A stretch of DNA of 34,383 bases from Alphaproteobacteria bacterium (GTDB lineage: Bacteria; Pseudomonadota; Alphaproteobacteria; UBA6615), in the NCBI GenBank assembly GCA_002722515.1, contig PBMH01000017.1, positions 1-34,383 of the forward strand. Direction: 5' to 3'. Position numbers and translations under genes: made by a program. Under the pieces are notes generated by a model, which was given only the letters and a program-made list of their open reading frames with translations, had not been told where the DNA came from and made no database searches. The first letter of the stretch is position 1, and the number at the start of each line of letters is the position of its first letter. Below are positions 8,076 to 15,724 of this stretch, piece by piece.

Positions 8076-8951
8076 CTACAGCCCCAGAATTTGGCGAGCT
8101 TCGGCCGGCGAGGCTACCGTGTCCCCGGTACTTTCGACAATCTGGACGGCGCGCTCGACCAGCTGGGCATTGCCCGACGCGAGCTTGCCACGCGCAATGT
8201 ATAGATTGTCTTCGAGACCCACCCGGGCATGACCGCCGAGCAGGACCGCGCTGGCCACCATCGGGAACTCGAAGCGCGAGATGCCGAAGGATGCCCAGTT
8301 GGCGGTCGGCGGCAGCATATCGCGCATCAACATCATTGTTTCAGCGTTAGCCGGCGCCCCCCAGGGGATACCCAAGCAGAGCTGGTAGAGCGGCTTATCG
8401 TCCTTGATTACGTTGGTCTCGAGCATGTGGTTGGCGAGTCTCACATGGCCCGTATCGAACACTTCCAGCTCTGGCTTCACCCCGGCATCCTGAATCAGGC
8501 CGGCCATCTCGTTGAGCATATCGGGTGCGTTGACCATTGGGCGTTCACCGAAATTCATAGTTGCCACATCGAGAGAACATATATCGGGTTTGTTCTCGAC
8601 AACATGGGCGACGCGCTCTACCGCAGTCTTCATTACCGAACCCTGTGCTGCCTTTATTGGATCTTTCCGGTCGGGCGAGAAGCGACCGCCGGGACCGGTT
8701 GTCAGGTTGATTATCACGGGTGAGCCCGAATCCCGAATGCGATCGACCACTTCCTTGTAGAGCTTAGTGTCCATGCTGGCCTTGCCCGTCTCGACATTTC
8801 GTACGTGGACATGTGCGATAGCGGCTCCGGCCTTGTTGGCGGCAATCGCCTCGTTAGCGATTTCCTCGGGGGTCACCGGCACGGCCGGATTGCTACCCTT
8901 GCTATCGGCAGCGCCGGTAACAGCACAGCTGATGATTACGGCTCGAGACAT
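8076..8951 (-). CDS. Beta-keto acid cleavage enzyme (BKACE, DUF849 family)
   Basis: This 291-residue TIM-barrel protein belongs to the family of 3-keto-5-aminohexanoate cleavage enzyme (Kce). These zinc enzymes condense a beta-keto acid with acetyl-CoA and split it into acetoacetate and a new acyl-CoA. Visible features are the zinc motif AHVHVRN (H47, H49), INLTTGPGGR, SLDVATMNFGE, PELEVFDTGH and the late GGHARVGLEDNLY with a zinc-ligand glutamate. The frame runs open to 9032, but the ATG at 8951 is chosen because AAAGGAG lies about 9 bases upstream. It is a single-gene unit convergent with the LLM gene and divergent from the quinone oxidoreductase. The side chain it accepts cannot be read from the sequence. 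Confidence 0.9.
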   Translation of the reverse strand: MSRAVIISCAVTGAADSKGSNPAVPVTPEEIANEAIAANKAGAAIAHVHVRNVETGKASMDTKLYKEVVDRIRDSGSPVIINLTTGPGGRFSPDRKDPIKAAQGSVMKTAVERVAHVVENKPDICSLDVATMNFGERPMVNAPDMLNEMAGLIQDAGVKPELEVFDTGHVRLANHMLETNVIKDDKPLYQLCLGIPWGAPANAETMMLMRDMLPPTANWASFGISRFEFPMVASAVLLGGHARVGLEDNLYIARGKLASGNAQLVERAVQIVESTGDTVASPAEARQILGL

Positions 8952-8986
8952 AACTAAGATTCTCCTTTGATCTTCGGGTGTCTTGT

Positions 8987-9004
8987 TTTGCACATTGTTG
9001 CAAA
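8987..9004. promoter_or_regulatory. Palindromic operator candidate between BKACE and quinone oxidoreductase
   Basis: TTTGCA-CATTGT-TGCAAA is a perfect 6+6 inverted repeat. It can also be read as two imperfect copies of TTTGCAAA separated by 2 bases (TTTGCACA-TT-GTTGCAAA). It lies 36 bases upstream of the BKACE start and about 43 bases upstream of the forward 14-codon ORF, where a regulator could act on both divergent units. The half-site resembles the TTTGCAAA-type sites known for ScfR/RamB regulators, and this window encodes one such regulator. Confidence 0.4.
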
Positions 9005-9046
9005 GCCTAGATAGGCAAATGGACGCTAACAAGGGGAGGATACAAA

Positions 9047-9091
9047 ATGAACGATGGCGTCGAGTATTTGTCGTGCAAGTTTACGCGCTAA
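9047..9091 (+). CDS. Possible 14-aa leader peptide upstream of quinone oxidoreductase
   Basis: A strong ribosome site GGGGAGGA (9033-9040) lies 6 bases before ATG 9047. That ATG opens a 14-codon frame (MNDGVEYLSCKFTR) closed by a double stop TAATAA at 9089-9094. The quinone oxidoreductase start follows 42 bases later in the same frame. This ribosome site is better than that of the downstream enzyme, so the short frame could be a translated leader that affects its expression. Alternatively it is the relic of an older start. The peptide has no recognisable similarity. Confidence 0.4.
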   Translation: MNDGVEYLSCKFTR

Positions 9092-9133
9092 TAATGCATC
9101 CTGAACGAGTGTTACTGCTTGAAAGGAAAAGTG

Positions 9134-10114
9134 ATGGTTAAAGCAGTTTGTATAAGTGAGTTTGGAGAAGTCGAGGCTTTGAAATGGGAAGATGTCGAGG
9201 TTGGCGACCCCGGTCCGGGCGAGCTACGGCTGCGCCATACGGCGATTGGTTTTAATTTTCTCGACATCGCCGTGCGTAAGGGAATTTATCCCGTGCTGCC
9301 TGCGCTGCCGTCGGTCTTGGGTACGGAAGCCGCAGCGGTGGTTGAGAAGGTTGGGGACGGGATTTCGGGCATTAATGTGGGTGATAGGGTGGCCTATGCC
9401 GCGACTATGCCCGGTGCATATGCTGAGGCCCGTCTGATTGACGCATCTCAGGTTGTACTACTTCCCGATGGTATCTCTGACGAGGTGGCAGCAGCCAGTA
9501 TGCTAAAGGGCATGACTGCGGAGTATCTGATCCACCGCTGCTATTCGGCTCGGACCGGTGAGACCGCGCTGGTCCATGCGGCTGCCGGTGGGGTCGGTTT
9601 GTTTCTTTGCCAGTGGTTAGCTGCCAAGGGAGTGAGGGTCATTGGCACGGTTGGTTCGGACGCCAAGAAGGAAACAATTCTGGCCAATGGCGCCGACCAC
9701 GCCGTCAACTATAAGACAGAGAATTTCCAAGAAATCGCCCGCGAGGTGACCGAGGGAATCGGCGTTGATGTGGTCTATGATAGCGTTGGCAAGGACCATT
9801 ACGAACGCTCGATCGATTCTCTGTGTCCGCGAGGCTACATGGTAAATTTTGGCAATTCTTCGGGGCCGCTGCCGCTGATCGATTCGGTGGAGCTTAACGT
9901 CAAGGGCTCGCTGTTCTTCACTAAGGCCTCGATGCGTTTTTATCAATTGAGTCGTCGGGAACTTGAAAACAGCGCCGCCACCCTGTTTGAGGCGATTGCA
10001 GGAGGCGAACTGAAGACCGTGATCGGCCAGCGCTACAAATTGGAAGATGTTGGGGTGGCCCATACCGATGTCGCAGAGGGGCGGACTACCGGCTCGACGG
10101 TGTTCACGATTTAG
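9134..10114 (+). CDS. NADPH:quinone oxidoreductase, zinc-free MDR family
   Basis: This 326-residue medium-chain reductase/dehydrogenase of the zeta-crystallin/Qor type reduces quinones or enones with NADPH. It shows the N-terminal GroES-like domain (MVKAVCISEFGEVEALKWED ending near 110), IGFNFLDIAVRKG, and the cofactor loop AAAGGVGLFLCQWL (about 149-162) followed by GTVGSDAKKE and DVVYDSVGKDHYERS. The Cys/His zinc ligands of alcohol dehydrogenases are absent. The frame is open to a TTG at 9119, but ATG 9134 is chosen because AAAGGA (9122-9127) is spaced 6 bases from it. The stop is 10 bases before the alpha/beta hydrolase start, so the two are co-transcribed. Confidence 0.9.
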   Translation: MVKAVCISEFGEVEALKWEDVEVGDPGPGELRLRHTAIGFNFLDIAVRKGIYPVLPALPSVLGTEAAAVVEKVGDGISGINVGDRVAYAATMPGAYAEARLIDASQVVLLPDGISDEVAAASMLKGMTAEYLIHRCYSARTGETALVHAAAGGVGLFLCQWLAAKGVRVIGTVGSDAKKETILANGADHAVNYKTENFQEIAREVTEGIGVDVVYDSVGKDHYERSIDSLCPRGYMVNFGNSSGPLPLIDSVELNVKGSLFFTKASMRFYQLSRRELENSAATLFEAIAGGELKTVIGQRYKLEDVGVAHTDVAEGRTTGSTVFTI

Positions 10115-10124
10115 GTAGAATCTA

Positions 10125-11111
10125 ATGGAATTAGAATACACTCCGGTCAGCGAGGCCGCGCTCGCATTGATGCGTGAAGGGCACAATAATCCGGAGATGG
10201 TAGCGACATTGAGGGAGATTGTTGCCGAGGGTGTACCGCCAGCGCCCGAGAACAGAGATGGCGAAACCGAGGAAATCGGGGGACTTACAGTCACCCATCG
10301 CTTCGTCGATGCGCCGGGCGAGAGCGAGAGGATTCGTTGGCACTTTGTGGAGACGGGTGAAGGTCCGTTTCTTCTGCTGATGCATGGCATCCCACAATCT
10401 TGGTGCATGTGGCGACCGATTTTACCCGTTCTCGCGAAGCATTTCCGCTGCATCGCGATCGATCTGAAGGGCTATGGACAGTCGGATAAGGGCCGCGGCG
10501 ACTATCGTCATGAAAGTGTTGCCGATCAGGTCGTTTCTCTACTCGATACGCTGGGCATTGACCGGTTCAATCTGTTTAGCCACGACCGGGGGACGGTACA
10601 GGCCGACTTCATTGCGGCAAGCCAGACTTCGCGTGTGATCCGGTATGTGCGTGGTTCCCAGCACCTGATCCACTTTCATCCAGACTTGGCACCTCAGGAT
10701 CTGATGTTTTCTGATCTGGAAACCCGTGGGATCCTGCAGGATCCATTGAAGATGTTTGAATGGGGCTTCTGCCGATTGTGTAAGTATCCTATTCCCAAGC
10801 CTGCGGTAGTTCGCGCGATTCAGGAATTCTCGCGGCCGGGCACCGGGCTAGCGGTTGAGCGATACTTTCAGTCCTCGACCTTCCGCAAGGACTGGATTGA
10901 CCGGCGAACGCGTCTTATTCCGGCGTGGACTGCGCCAATGTTAATTCTCCAGGGGTCGGACGAGCCTCCTATGCCGGTCGAGAACTATGTGGGACTTGAT
11001 GAATATTTACCCGATGCACAAGTCGAACTAGTTGATGGCGGGCATTTTTATGTTGAGGAAAATCCGGCGGACACGCTAGCTAGGACGCTACCGTTTTTAC
11101 TGGGTGATTAG
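10125..11111 (+). CDS. Alpha/beta hydrolase, epoxide hydrolase/haloacid dehalogenase-like
   Basis: This 328-residue alpha/beta hydrolase has an aspartate nucleophile. Features are the oxyanion-hole segment MHGIPQSWCMWRP (86-98), the nucleophile motif SHDRG (D154), the late acid segment LQGSDEPPMP and the catalytic histidine H307 in DGGHFYVEENPADTL. HGIPQS with HDRG is seen in soluble epoxide hydrolases and fluoroacetate dehalogenases, both of which use an Asp-ester intermediate. It carries about 60 residues in front of the usual fold (EAALALMREGHNNPEMVATLREIV), probably helical. It sits 10 bases after the quinone oxidoreductase and converges on mntR. Epoxide hydrolysis is slightly favoured over dehalogenation, without proof. 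Confidence 0.82.
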   Translation: MELEYTPVSEAALALMREGHNNPEMVATLREIVAEGVPPAPENRDGETEEIGGLTVTHRFVDAPGESERIRWHFVETGEGPFLLLMHGIPQSWCMWRPILPVLAKHFRCIAIDLKGYGQSDKGRGDYRHESVADQVVSLLDTLGIDRFNLFSHDRGTVQADFIAASQTSRVIRYVRGSQHLIHFHPDLAPQDLMFSDLETRGILQDPLKMFEWGFCRLCKYPIPKPAVVRAIQEFSRPGTGLAVERYFQSSTFRKDWIDRRTRLIPAWTAPMLILQGSDEPPMPVENYVGLDEYLPDAQVELVDGGHFYVEENPADTLARTLPFLLGD

Positions 11112-11118
11112 GCCTAAT
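11107..11118. other. 12-bp palindrome spanning two convergent stop codons
   Basis: ATTAGGCCTAAT is a perfect palindrome between the convergent alpha/beta hydrolase and mntR. It contains the TAG of the former and touches the TAA of the latter; the coding regions are 6 bases apart. There is no T-run, so a termination role is only possible, not shown. Confidence 0.35.
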
Positions 11119-11591
11119 TAGCCGTCCTTCTCGGATGTGATTTTTTCGAAAGCCGCCAGCGTTTCGGCACTGACATAGTGCTCGATGCCTTCGGCGTCGA
11201 GATCTGCATTTTCAGCGCTCACGCCGATCGCGCGCAGGAAGTTCAGGACGATTTGGTGACGCTTGCGAGACGCGTCGGCGAGCGACGTACCTTGTTCCGT
11301 TAGAAAAATTGAGCGATAGGGACGCGATGTCACCAGCCCGTCGCGCTGAAGCCGTTTAATGATTTTGTTGACCGTGGCGTGGGAAACGCCAAAGCGATGG
11401 GCTAGATCTGTGATCCGAGCCTCACCATAGGCGTTGATTAGATCGTCAATCATCTCAACATAATCCTCGGCCTTTTCGGTCTGCTGGGCGTTGCGAACCC
11501 GCTCAAATTGGGCAGCTTGACGATCCGCATCCATCATCTCTTCGGATTCGTCTGGTACCTTTATTGCGGCTGACTTGGTGTGGTCTGGCAT
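11118..11591 (-). CDS. mntR: Manganese-responsive regulator MntR (DtxR family)
   Basis: This 157-residue winged-helix repressor binds DNA when loaded with Mn(II) and shuts off Mn uptake. The helix-turn-helix is at about 57-82 (ITDLAHRFGVSHATVNKIIKRL), followed by the wing and a dimerisation domain. The six Mn ligands known from Bacillus MntR are all present: D43 and E46 (EDYVEMI), H112 (KRHQIVLNFL), and E134, E137, H138 (AEGIEHYV). It lacks the SH3-like third domain, as usual for MntR. About 35 extra N-terminal residues precede the DNA-binding domain. It is the last gene of the Mn uptake operon, and its ATG overlaps the TGA of the small ORF upstream (TGATG), so the operon is probably autoregulated. 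Confidence 0.93.
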   Translation of the reverse strand: MPDHTKSAAIKVPDESEEMMDADRQAAQFERVRNAQQTEKAEDYVEMIDDLINAYGEARITDLAHRFGVSHATVNKIIKRLQRDGLVTSRPYRSIFLTEQGTSLADASRKRHQIVLNFLRAIGVSAENADLDAEGIEHYVSAETLAAFEKITSEKDG

Positions 11592-11734
11592 CAGACTTCT
11601 ACCTGCGCGCCGTCGCTACGCACCGTCATATCTAAGACCCTCTTCATCATGGCCGGTAGGATCGCATCCGCCGCGATTCCAGGGAAGGCAACAAACTTTC
11701 GGGATTGCATGCCGACGTTCGATGTTCGCATCAT
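11591..11734 (-). CDS. Small ORF (47 aa) between Mn permease and mntR, unrecognised
   Basis: On the minus strand an ATGATG at 11734 opens a 47-codon frame that ends in TGA exactly overlapping the ATG of mntR (TGATG), an arrangement typical of translational coupling. It starts 16 bases after the permease stop, with GGGAGA overlapping that stop as a possible, somewhat distant, ribosome site. The frame fills the only gap in this operon. The peptide begins MMRTSNVGMQSRKFVAFPG and ends in a charged tail (DMTVRSDGAQVEV). It has no obvious signal peptide or membrane segment and belongs to no family I recognise. Third codon positions are mostly G/C, as in the neighbours. E. coli has an unrelated 42-aa Mn-regulon protein, MntS, so a small Mn-linked protein is plausible but unproven. 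Confidence 0.55.
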   Translation of the reverse strand: MMRTSNVGMQSRKFVAFPGIAADAILPAMMKRVLDMTVRSDGAQVEV

Positions 11735-11750
11735 GACGCTTTCTTTCTCC

Positions 11751-12665
11751 CTATTTTACACGACTGCGCTGCGGGCCATAGAGGCATGCCAGCCCGAGGA
11801 TTATCCCGGAGATGCTGGCGATCATGCCAGAAGCGCTAACGGCAGCGGGGCTGCCGAACCATAGAGGGCCGTAGCCCGCGAAGATATAACCCAGCGTTGC
11901 GGAGCTCGTTGCGAAAGCGACGGACCATGCGACTTGGTGCTCAAGTCGGTTTGTCATCAGTCTTGCGGCAGCGGGCGGGCAGATGAACATGGCGATGACG
12001 ATTATCGAGCCGACGGCATCAAATGCGGCGACAGCGGCTATCGCAGCGGTGACGACCAGGCCGAGGCCGAGACCTGCGGCCGGTATTCCGAGCGCTTGAG
12101 CGAAGCCCTCGTCGAAGGTTGAAATCTTCAGCCAGCGCCAGAAAACCAGGGTCAACGCCACTACAATGGCGCAAACCGTTGCGATGCGGACCAATTCGTC
12201 TGGCAGGGTAGCGAGTATTGCCAAGTCCAGAAGTGAGTGCCAGCCTTCGGCCTGTAACCAGACTAGGGATTCGAGGTTCCCCATGAGGGCATGTTCGACA
12301 TCGAGATGGACAGTGCTCGTATCAGTCCGGTCGAGAAGCAATACGCCCGCGGCGAACATGGTCGTGAAAATGGCGCCCATGGCGGCGCCCGGCTCGATGC
12401 CCCCCAGCCGCTTTACAACTTCGATCAGGCCGACAGCTACGAGAGCGGCGCCCGCCGCGCCGAGCAACATTGGGGCGACAGAGGTGACGCCGGTGAGCAG
12501 GAACGCGATCACGATTCCTGGTAGCACCACATGGCTGATCGCGTCACCGATGAGCGCCTGACGGCGTAGAATTAGGAAGTTTCCGGGCAGCGCACAGGCG
12601 ACTGCCGAAAGAATGCCGATCAGGACCGGGATCAGGGATAACTGAACGAATTCGGCGCCCATCAT
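11751..12665 (-). CDS. Metal ABC transporter permease (second permease, MntB/ZnuB/TroD-like)
   Basis: This 304-residue integral inner-membrane protein of the ABC-3 family has about eight to nine hydrophobic helices. It includes the conserved loop ALIGDAISHVVLPGIVIAFLL (about 34-54), LIEVVKRLGGIEPGAAMGAIFTTMFAAGVLLL and STFDEGFAQALGIPAAGLGLGL, the segment that faces the ATPase. It pairs with the adjacent permease to form a heterodimeric channel for Mn(II) or a related divalent metal. Its ATG overlaps the stop of the preceding permease (ATGA). Length is normal for the family, and a final charged PQRSRVK follows the last helix. Confidence 0.9.
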   Translation of the reverse strand: MMGAEFVQLSLIPVLIGILSAVACALPGNFLILRRQALIGDAISHVVLPGIVIAFLLTGVTSVAPMLLGAAGAALVAVGLIEVVKRLGGIEPGAAMGAIFTTMFAAGVLLLDRTDTSTVHLDVEHALMGNLESLVWLQAEGWHSLLDLAILATLPDELVRIATVCAIVVALTLVFWRWLKISTFDEGFAQALGIPAAGLGLGLVVTAAIAAVAAFDAVGSIIVIAMFICPPAAARLMTNRLEHQVAWSVAFATSSATLGYIFAGYGPLWFGSPAAVSASGMIASISGIILGLACLYGPQRSRVK

Positions 12666-13876
12666 TCAGTCCTTGCGGTCACCGGTGGCCCGAGTTGGTG
12701 ATCGAGTTCTGCGATTTCGTCGGCTGTGAAAACATCTTCAATTGGCGTTAGTCCATCATATCGCCCAGTCAGTCCGGTATCCTGATAAATCTCTCGCGCC
12801 ACGTCCCAGCGACGTTCGTCGCGAGCAATTTTAGCGGCCTGTGCGCGCCCGGCATCGGTTGGCACCCCATCTGGGCGCACCAATCCCTCCCGGGTAAGAA
12901 GGCGGAGTGTGTAAGCCTCGCGAATGGGGTGGTGGGCGGCTAGCGCGAGCAACCCCTGGCGCCTATGCACTCGGGCCTGAAAGCCGCGGTGTCGGAATAG
13001 CGTAACGAGAACGCCGCGGTCCGGTGCAAACAGCAGTGAGAAAACGAAAATCCCGGCCGCCACGAGAACAATGATCGGGCCAGTCGGCATGGCTGGCGCT
13101 GATGCTGATAGGACAGCCCCGAGATATCCTGATGCGCCGCCAATACAGCCGGCGATCCAGATCATTTTGGTCGATCGATCTGTCCAGAATCGTGCGGCGA
13201 CCGCCGGGATAATAAGCATCGCGACGATCAAGATGAGGCCCACCAGCTTGAGCCCAATAACCGTAACGGATAGCACGAGGCCCATCATCAGGAGGTCTAT
13301 CCGTCTCACATCATAGCCGAGTGTCATGGCATAGTCGCTATCGAACGCTACTATGGTCATCGGTCGGCGCATGAGCCAGGTCACGAGTACGGCTAACGAG
13401 CCTCCAACGGCGATCAAGAGGGCGTCTTGGAAAAGCATTCCGGCGGTCGACCCGAGAAGGAAACCCTCAAGTCCTGCTTGCCTGCCGGCACTCATTCCCT
13501 GAATGACCGTTAGAAAAACAATACCGGCCCCGAAAAAGGTTCCGAGAATCGCTCCGATGGCTGCGTCTTCTGTAAGCCGGGTGCGGCGGCTTATCCATTC
13601 TATTAACAGCAGCCCGGTCCAGGCCGTCAGAGCAGACCCAGCAATGAGACCCAAAAGGCTTCGGCCGTCGCCGCCAAAAGTAACCATTAAGATGAATGCG
13701 AGGCCGATGCCGGGTAGCGTTGCGTGGGCGACTGCATCTGAAATCAATGCGCGCTTTCGTAGGAAGGGAAATGTACCTGATGCGCCTGCCGCGAAGCCGA
13801 GAACCCCGGCACCGATCGCGACCAAGGTAGCGTTGTAGCCGGCCTGCAGGAAAAACGCCTCGACGAATAGGCTCAA
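12662..13876 (-). CDS. Metal ABC transporter permease with repressor-like C-terminal domain (TroC-like)
   Basis: This 404-residue protein has an ABC-3 permease domain (about 15-290) with RKRALISDAVAHATLPGIGLAFIL and RLTEDAAIGAILGTFFGAGIVFL, then an extra cytoplasmic domain of about 105 residues. That extension (from HRRQGLLALAAHHPIREAYTL through DGVPTDAGRAQAAKIARDERRWDVAREIY to IEDVFTADEIAELDHQL) resembles the winged helix plus dimerisation helices of DtxR/MntR proteins. Comparable tails occur on TroC-type permeases. The Mn-ligand histidines of MntR are not kept (H becomes E or D). Translation starts at a TTG whose last bases overlap the ATPase stop (TTGA), implying coupling. It partners the next permease in the Mn uptake system. 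Confidence 0.9.
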   Translation of the reverse strand: MSLFVEAFFLQAGYNATLVAIGAGVLGFAAGASGTFPFLRKRALISDAVAHATLPGIGLAFILMVTFGGDGRSLLGLIAGSALTAWTGLLLIEWISRRTRLTEDAAIGAILGTFFGAGIVFLTVIQGMSAGRQAGLEGFLLGSTAGMLFQDALLIAVGGSLAVLVTWLMRRPMTIVAFDSDYAMTLGYDVRRIDLLMMGLVLSVTVIGLKLVGLILIVAMLIIPAVAARFWTDRSTKMIWIAGCIGGASGYLGAVLSASAPAMPTGPIIVLVAAGIFVFSLLFAPDRGVLVTLFRHRGFQARVHRRQGLLALAAHHPIREAYTLRLLTREGLVRPDGVPTDAGRAQAAKIARDERRWDVAREIYQDTGLTGRYDGLTPIEDVFTADEIAELDHQLGPPVTARTE

Positions 13877-14700
13877 TGTCCGTCGTCCATTATAGCTAAT
13901 TCGCTGAGATGGGTGGTAGCTAGTCGCCCGCCAAACGTTGCCTGCAGGTTTTCTGTCGTGAACGTCGTCGCGACCGGCCCCTCGGCGATGCGCCGCACGT
14001 TGACCAACAGTATACGGTCGAAATAGTCACGTATCGTAGCGAGGTCATGGTGAACCGCGACGACGGTTTTACCATCTTTTCTAAGCAATTTTAGTACCCC
14101 GATGATCGCCCGCTCCGTCGCGGCATCGACGCCTGCAAATGGCTCGTCGAGAAGGAGAAGATCAGCGTCCTGCGCCAGTGCACGGGCGAGAAACACGCGT
14201 TGTCGCTGTCCGCCCGAGATCTGCCCAATTTGACGATTGGCAAAGTCGGCGAGGCCGACGCGATCAAGGCACTCAAGAGCTTGGGCCCGCCCCTGGCCAG
14301 AGAGCCGCCCGAGCAGTCCAAGTTTGCGATAGAGTCCCATCTGAACGACATCTAGGACCGTTGTTGGAAAGTCCCAGTCGACGCTTGCGCTCTGCGGTAC
14401 GTAGCCGATGCGCGCGCGTGCGTTTCGTAGCGTATCTCCGAAGACGTATACCTCGCCAGACAGGCGCGGAATTACACCCAGCGCGGCCTTCAGGAGAGTT
14501 GACTTGCCGGCTCCATTTGGGCCGACAATGGCCGAAATTTCCCCAGTACTGAAGGCGGCATCAACGGAGAAAACCGCAGGCTTCTCGCTATAGGAAACCG
14601 TCAGCCCATGTATGGCGAGAGCCGCGTCGCGTGGCGCACGCGCTGGACCGACGGCGTGGCCCAGGTCGGATACGATCGCAGGTTTTATTGTTGGAGACAT
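13873..14700 (-). CDS. Metal ABC transporter ATP-binding protein (TroB/SitB/MntA-like)
   Basis: This 275-residue ABC ATPase powers the Mn-type importer at the cytoplasmic face. Walker A is GPNGAGKST at 60-68, the Q-loop is in YVPQSASVDWDFP (100-112), the signature is SGGQRQR (162-168), Walker B is LLLLDEP (181-187) and the H-loop is AVHHD (about 214-218). The DWDFPTTVLDVVQMG segment is typical of Mn/Zn family ATPases. About 25 residues precede the fold. AAGGA lies 7 bases before the ATG. It begins 10 bases after the binding-protein stop and overlaps the first permease by 4 bases. Confidence 0.93.
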   Translation of the reverse strand: MSPTIKPAIVSDLGHAVGPARAPRDAALAIHGLTVSYSEKPAVFSVDAAFSTGEISAIVGPNGAGKSTLLKAALGVIPRLSGEVYVFGDTLRNARARIGYVPQSASVDWDFPTTVLDVVQMGLYRKLGLLGRLSGQGRAQALECLDRVGLADFANRQIGQISGGQRQRVFLARALAQDADLLLLDEPFAGVDAATERAIIGVLKLLRKDGKTVVAVHHDLATIRDYFDRILLVNVRRIAEGPVATTFTTENLQATFGGRLATTHLSELAIMDDGH

Positions 14701-14710
14701 AACCGATCCT

Positions 14711-15667
14711 TCAGTTTAGGAAGCCTTGCATGCCGGTAACCGGCGCTTGGCCACCCATTGCGCTTGTGATGGCCGTTGCATTGTGTTCAATCATTCCGAT
14801 GTAGGTGCCTTCGTAGGTACCCGGCTCGCCCATTGCATCGGAATATAGCTCTCCTCCGATGATCACTTTGTGACCGCGTGCAGCTGCACCCTCAATCAGT
14901 GCACGGATGCTACGATTCGATGCCGAGGTCTCAACGAAGACTGCTCGTATGTTGCGCTCAACCAGCAGGTCGACAAGCTCGGAGATACGCCGCAGGCCAG
15001 TTTCCGATTCGGTCGAGATGCCCTGTATGCCCACGACCTCGAACCCGTGTGCCCGGCCGAAATAGCTGAACGCATCATGAGAGGAAACGACAACTCGGCT
15101 TTCGTTCGGAACCGTTGACAGCGCCGCACTGGCGAAGTTGGCGAGCTTTTCCAGTTGTAAGAGATAGGCTTCGGTATTTGCGCAAAACTCTTCTTTACCC
15201 GCGGGGTGCGTATCAATTAGAGAATCGCGGACGTTGATAACAACGCGTGACCAGAGTCTCGGGTCCATCCAGAGGTGCGGATCGAAGCGGTTTGCATAGT
15301 CTTCGGAACCGATTAGCAGGTCCTGCGGCACGTTTTCGGCCACGGCTACGACCTTGTTTTTGACAGCCAGATCGAGAAGAAAATCCTCGAGCTGTGCCTC
15401 TAGATAGAGGCCGTTCCAAAGCACCAAGTCAGCATTCGCCATAGCCGCGATGTCAGAACGTGTCTGCCGATAGGCGTGCGGATCCACGCCCGGACCCATA
15501 AGCGCCTGCACCTCGATCAGGTTTCCTCCGATCCGGGAGGCAGCGGCGGCAATCATGCTGGTGGTGGTGACGACCTTCAATCGTTCCAATGCCAACGCAG
15601 AGCCCATGGGCAGATAGAAGGCGAATGCAGCCAGTACGGCGATCAATCTTCTCTTGGTTAGGCTCAA
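14711..15667 (-). CDS. Periplasmic metal-binding protein of Mn/Zn ABC transporter (TroA-like)
   Basis: This 318-residue cluster A-I solute-binding protein starts with a Sec signal (KRR then LIAVLAAFAFYLPMGSALA, cleavage near 26). Metal ligands by family alignment are H64 (GVDPHAY), H131 (FDPHLWMD), H197 (SSHDAFSYFGRAHG) and D277 (GGELYSDAMG). That His-His-His-Asp set is as in Treponema TroA, whereas PsaA/SitA proteins have Glu in third place. There is no His-rich loop as in ZnuA. Mn is favoured because the operon encodes MntR, but Zn cannot be excluded from ligands alone. The start is TTG at 15667: a GGAG lies 8 bases upstream, and only this start gives the signal peptide its positive N-terminus. 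Confidence 0.92.
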   Translation of the reverse strand: MSLTKRRLIAVLAAFAFYLPMGSALALERLKVVTTTSMIAAAASRIGGNLIEVQALMGPGVDPHAYRQTRSDIAAMANADLVLWNGLYLEAQLEDFLLDLAVKNKVVAVAENVPQDLLIGSEDYANRFDPHLWMDPRLWSRVVINVRDSLIDTHPAGKEEFCANTEAYLLQLEKLANFASAALSTVPNESRVVVSSHDAFSYFGRAHGFEVVGIQGISTESETGLRRISELVDLLVERNIRAVFVETSASNRSIRALIEGAAARGHKVIIGGELYSDAMGEPGTYEGTYIGMIEHNATAITSAMGGQAPVTGMQGFLN

Positions 15668-15724
15668 ATAATTTACTCCGGCCGGACTTATTCATTGCCG
15701 GCGCCACCGGCATCCACATGCGGT

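Noticed and set aside
11934-13838. Long open frames on the plus strand across the two Mn permease genes
   Set aside because: They are antisense shadows: low-complexity Arg/Pro/Ala-rich translations with no family features, while the minus-strand frames are clear ABC-3 permeases.
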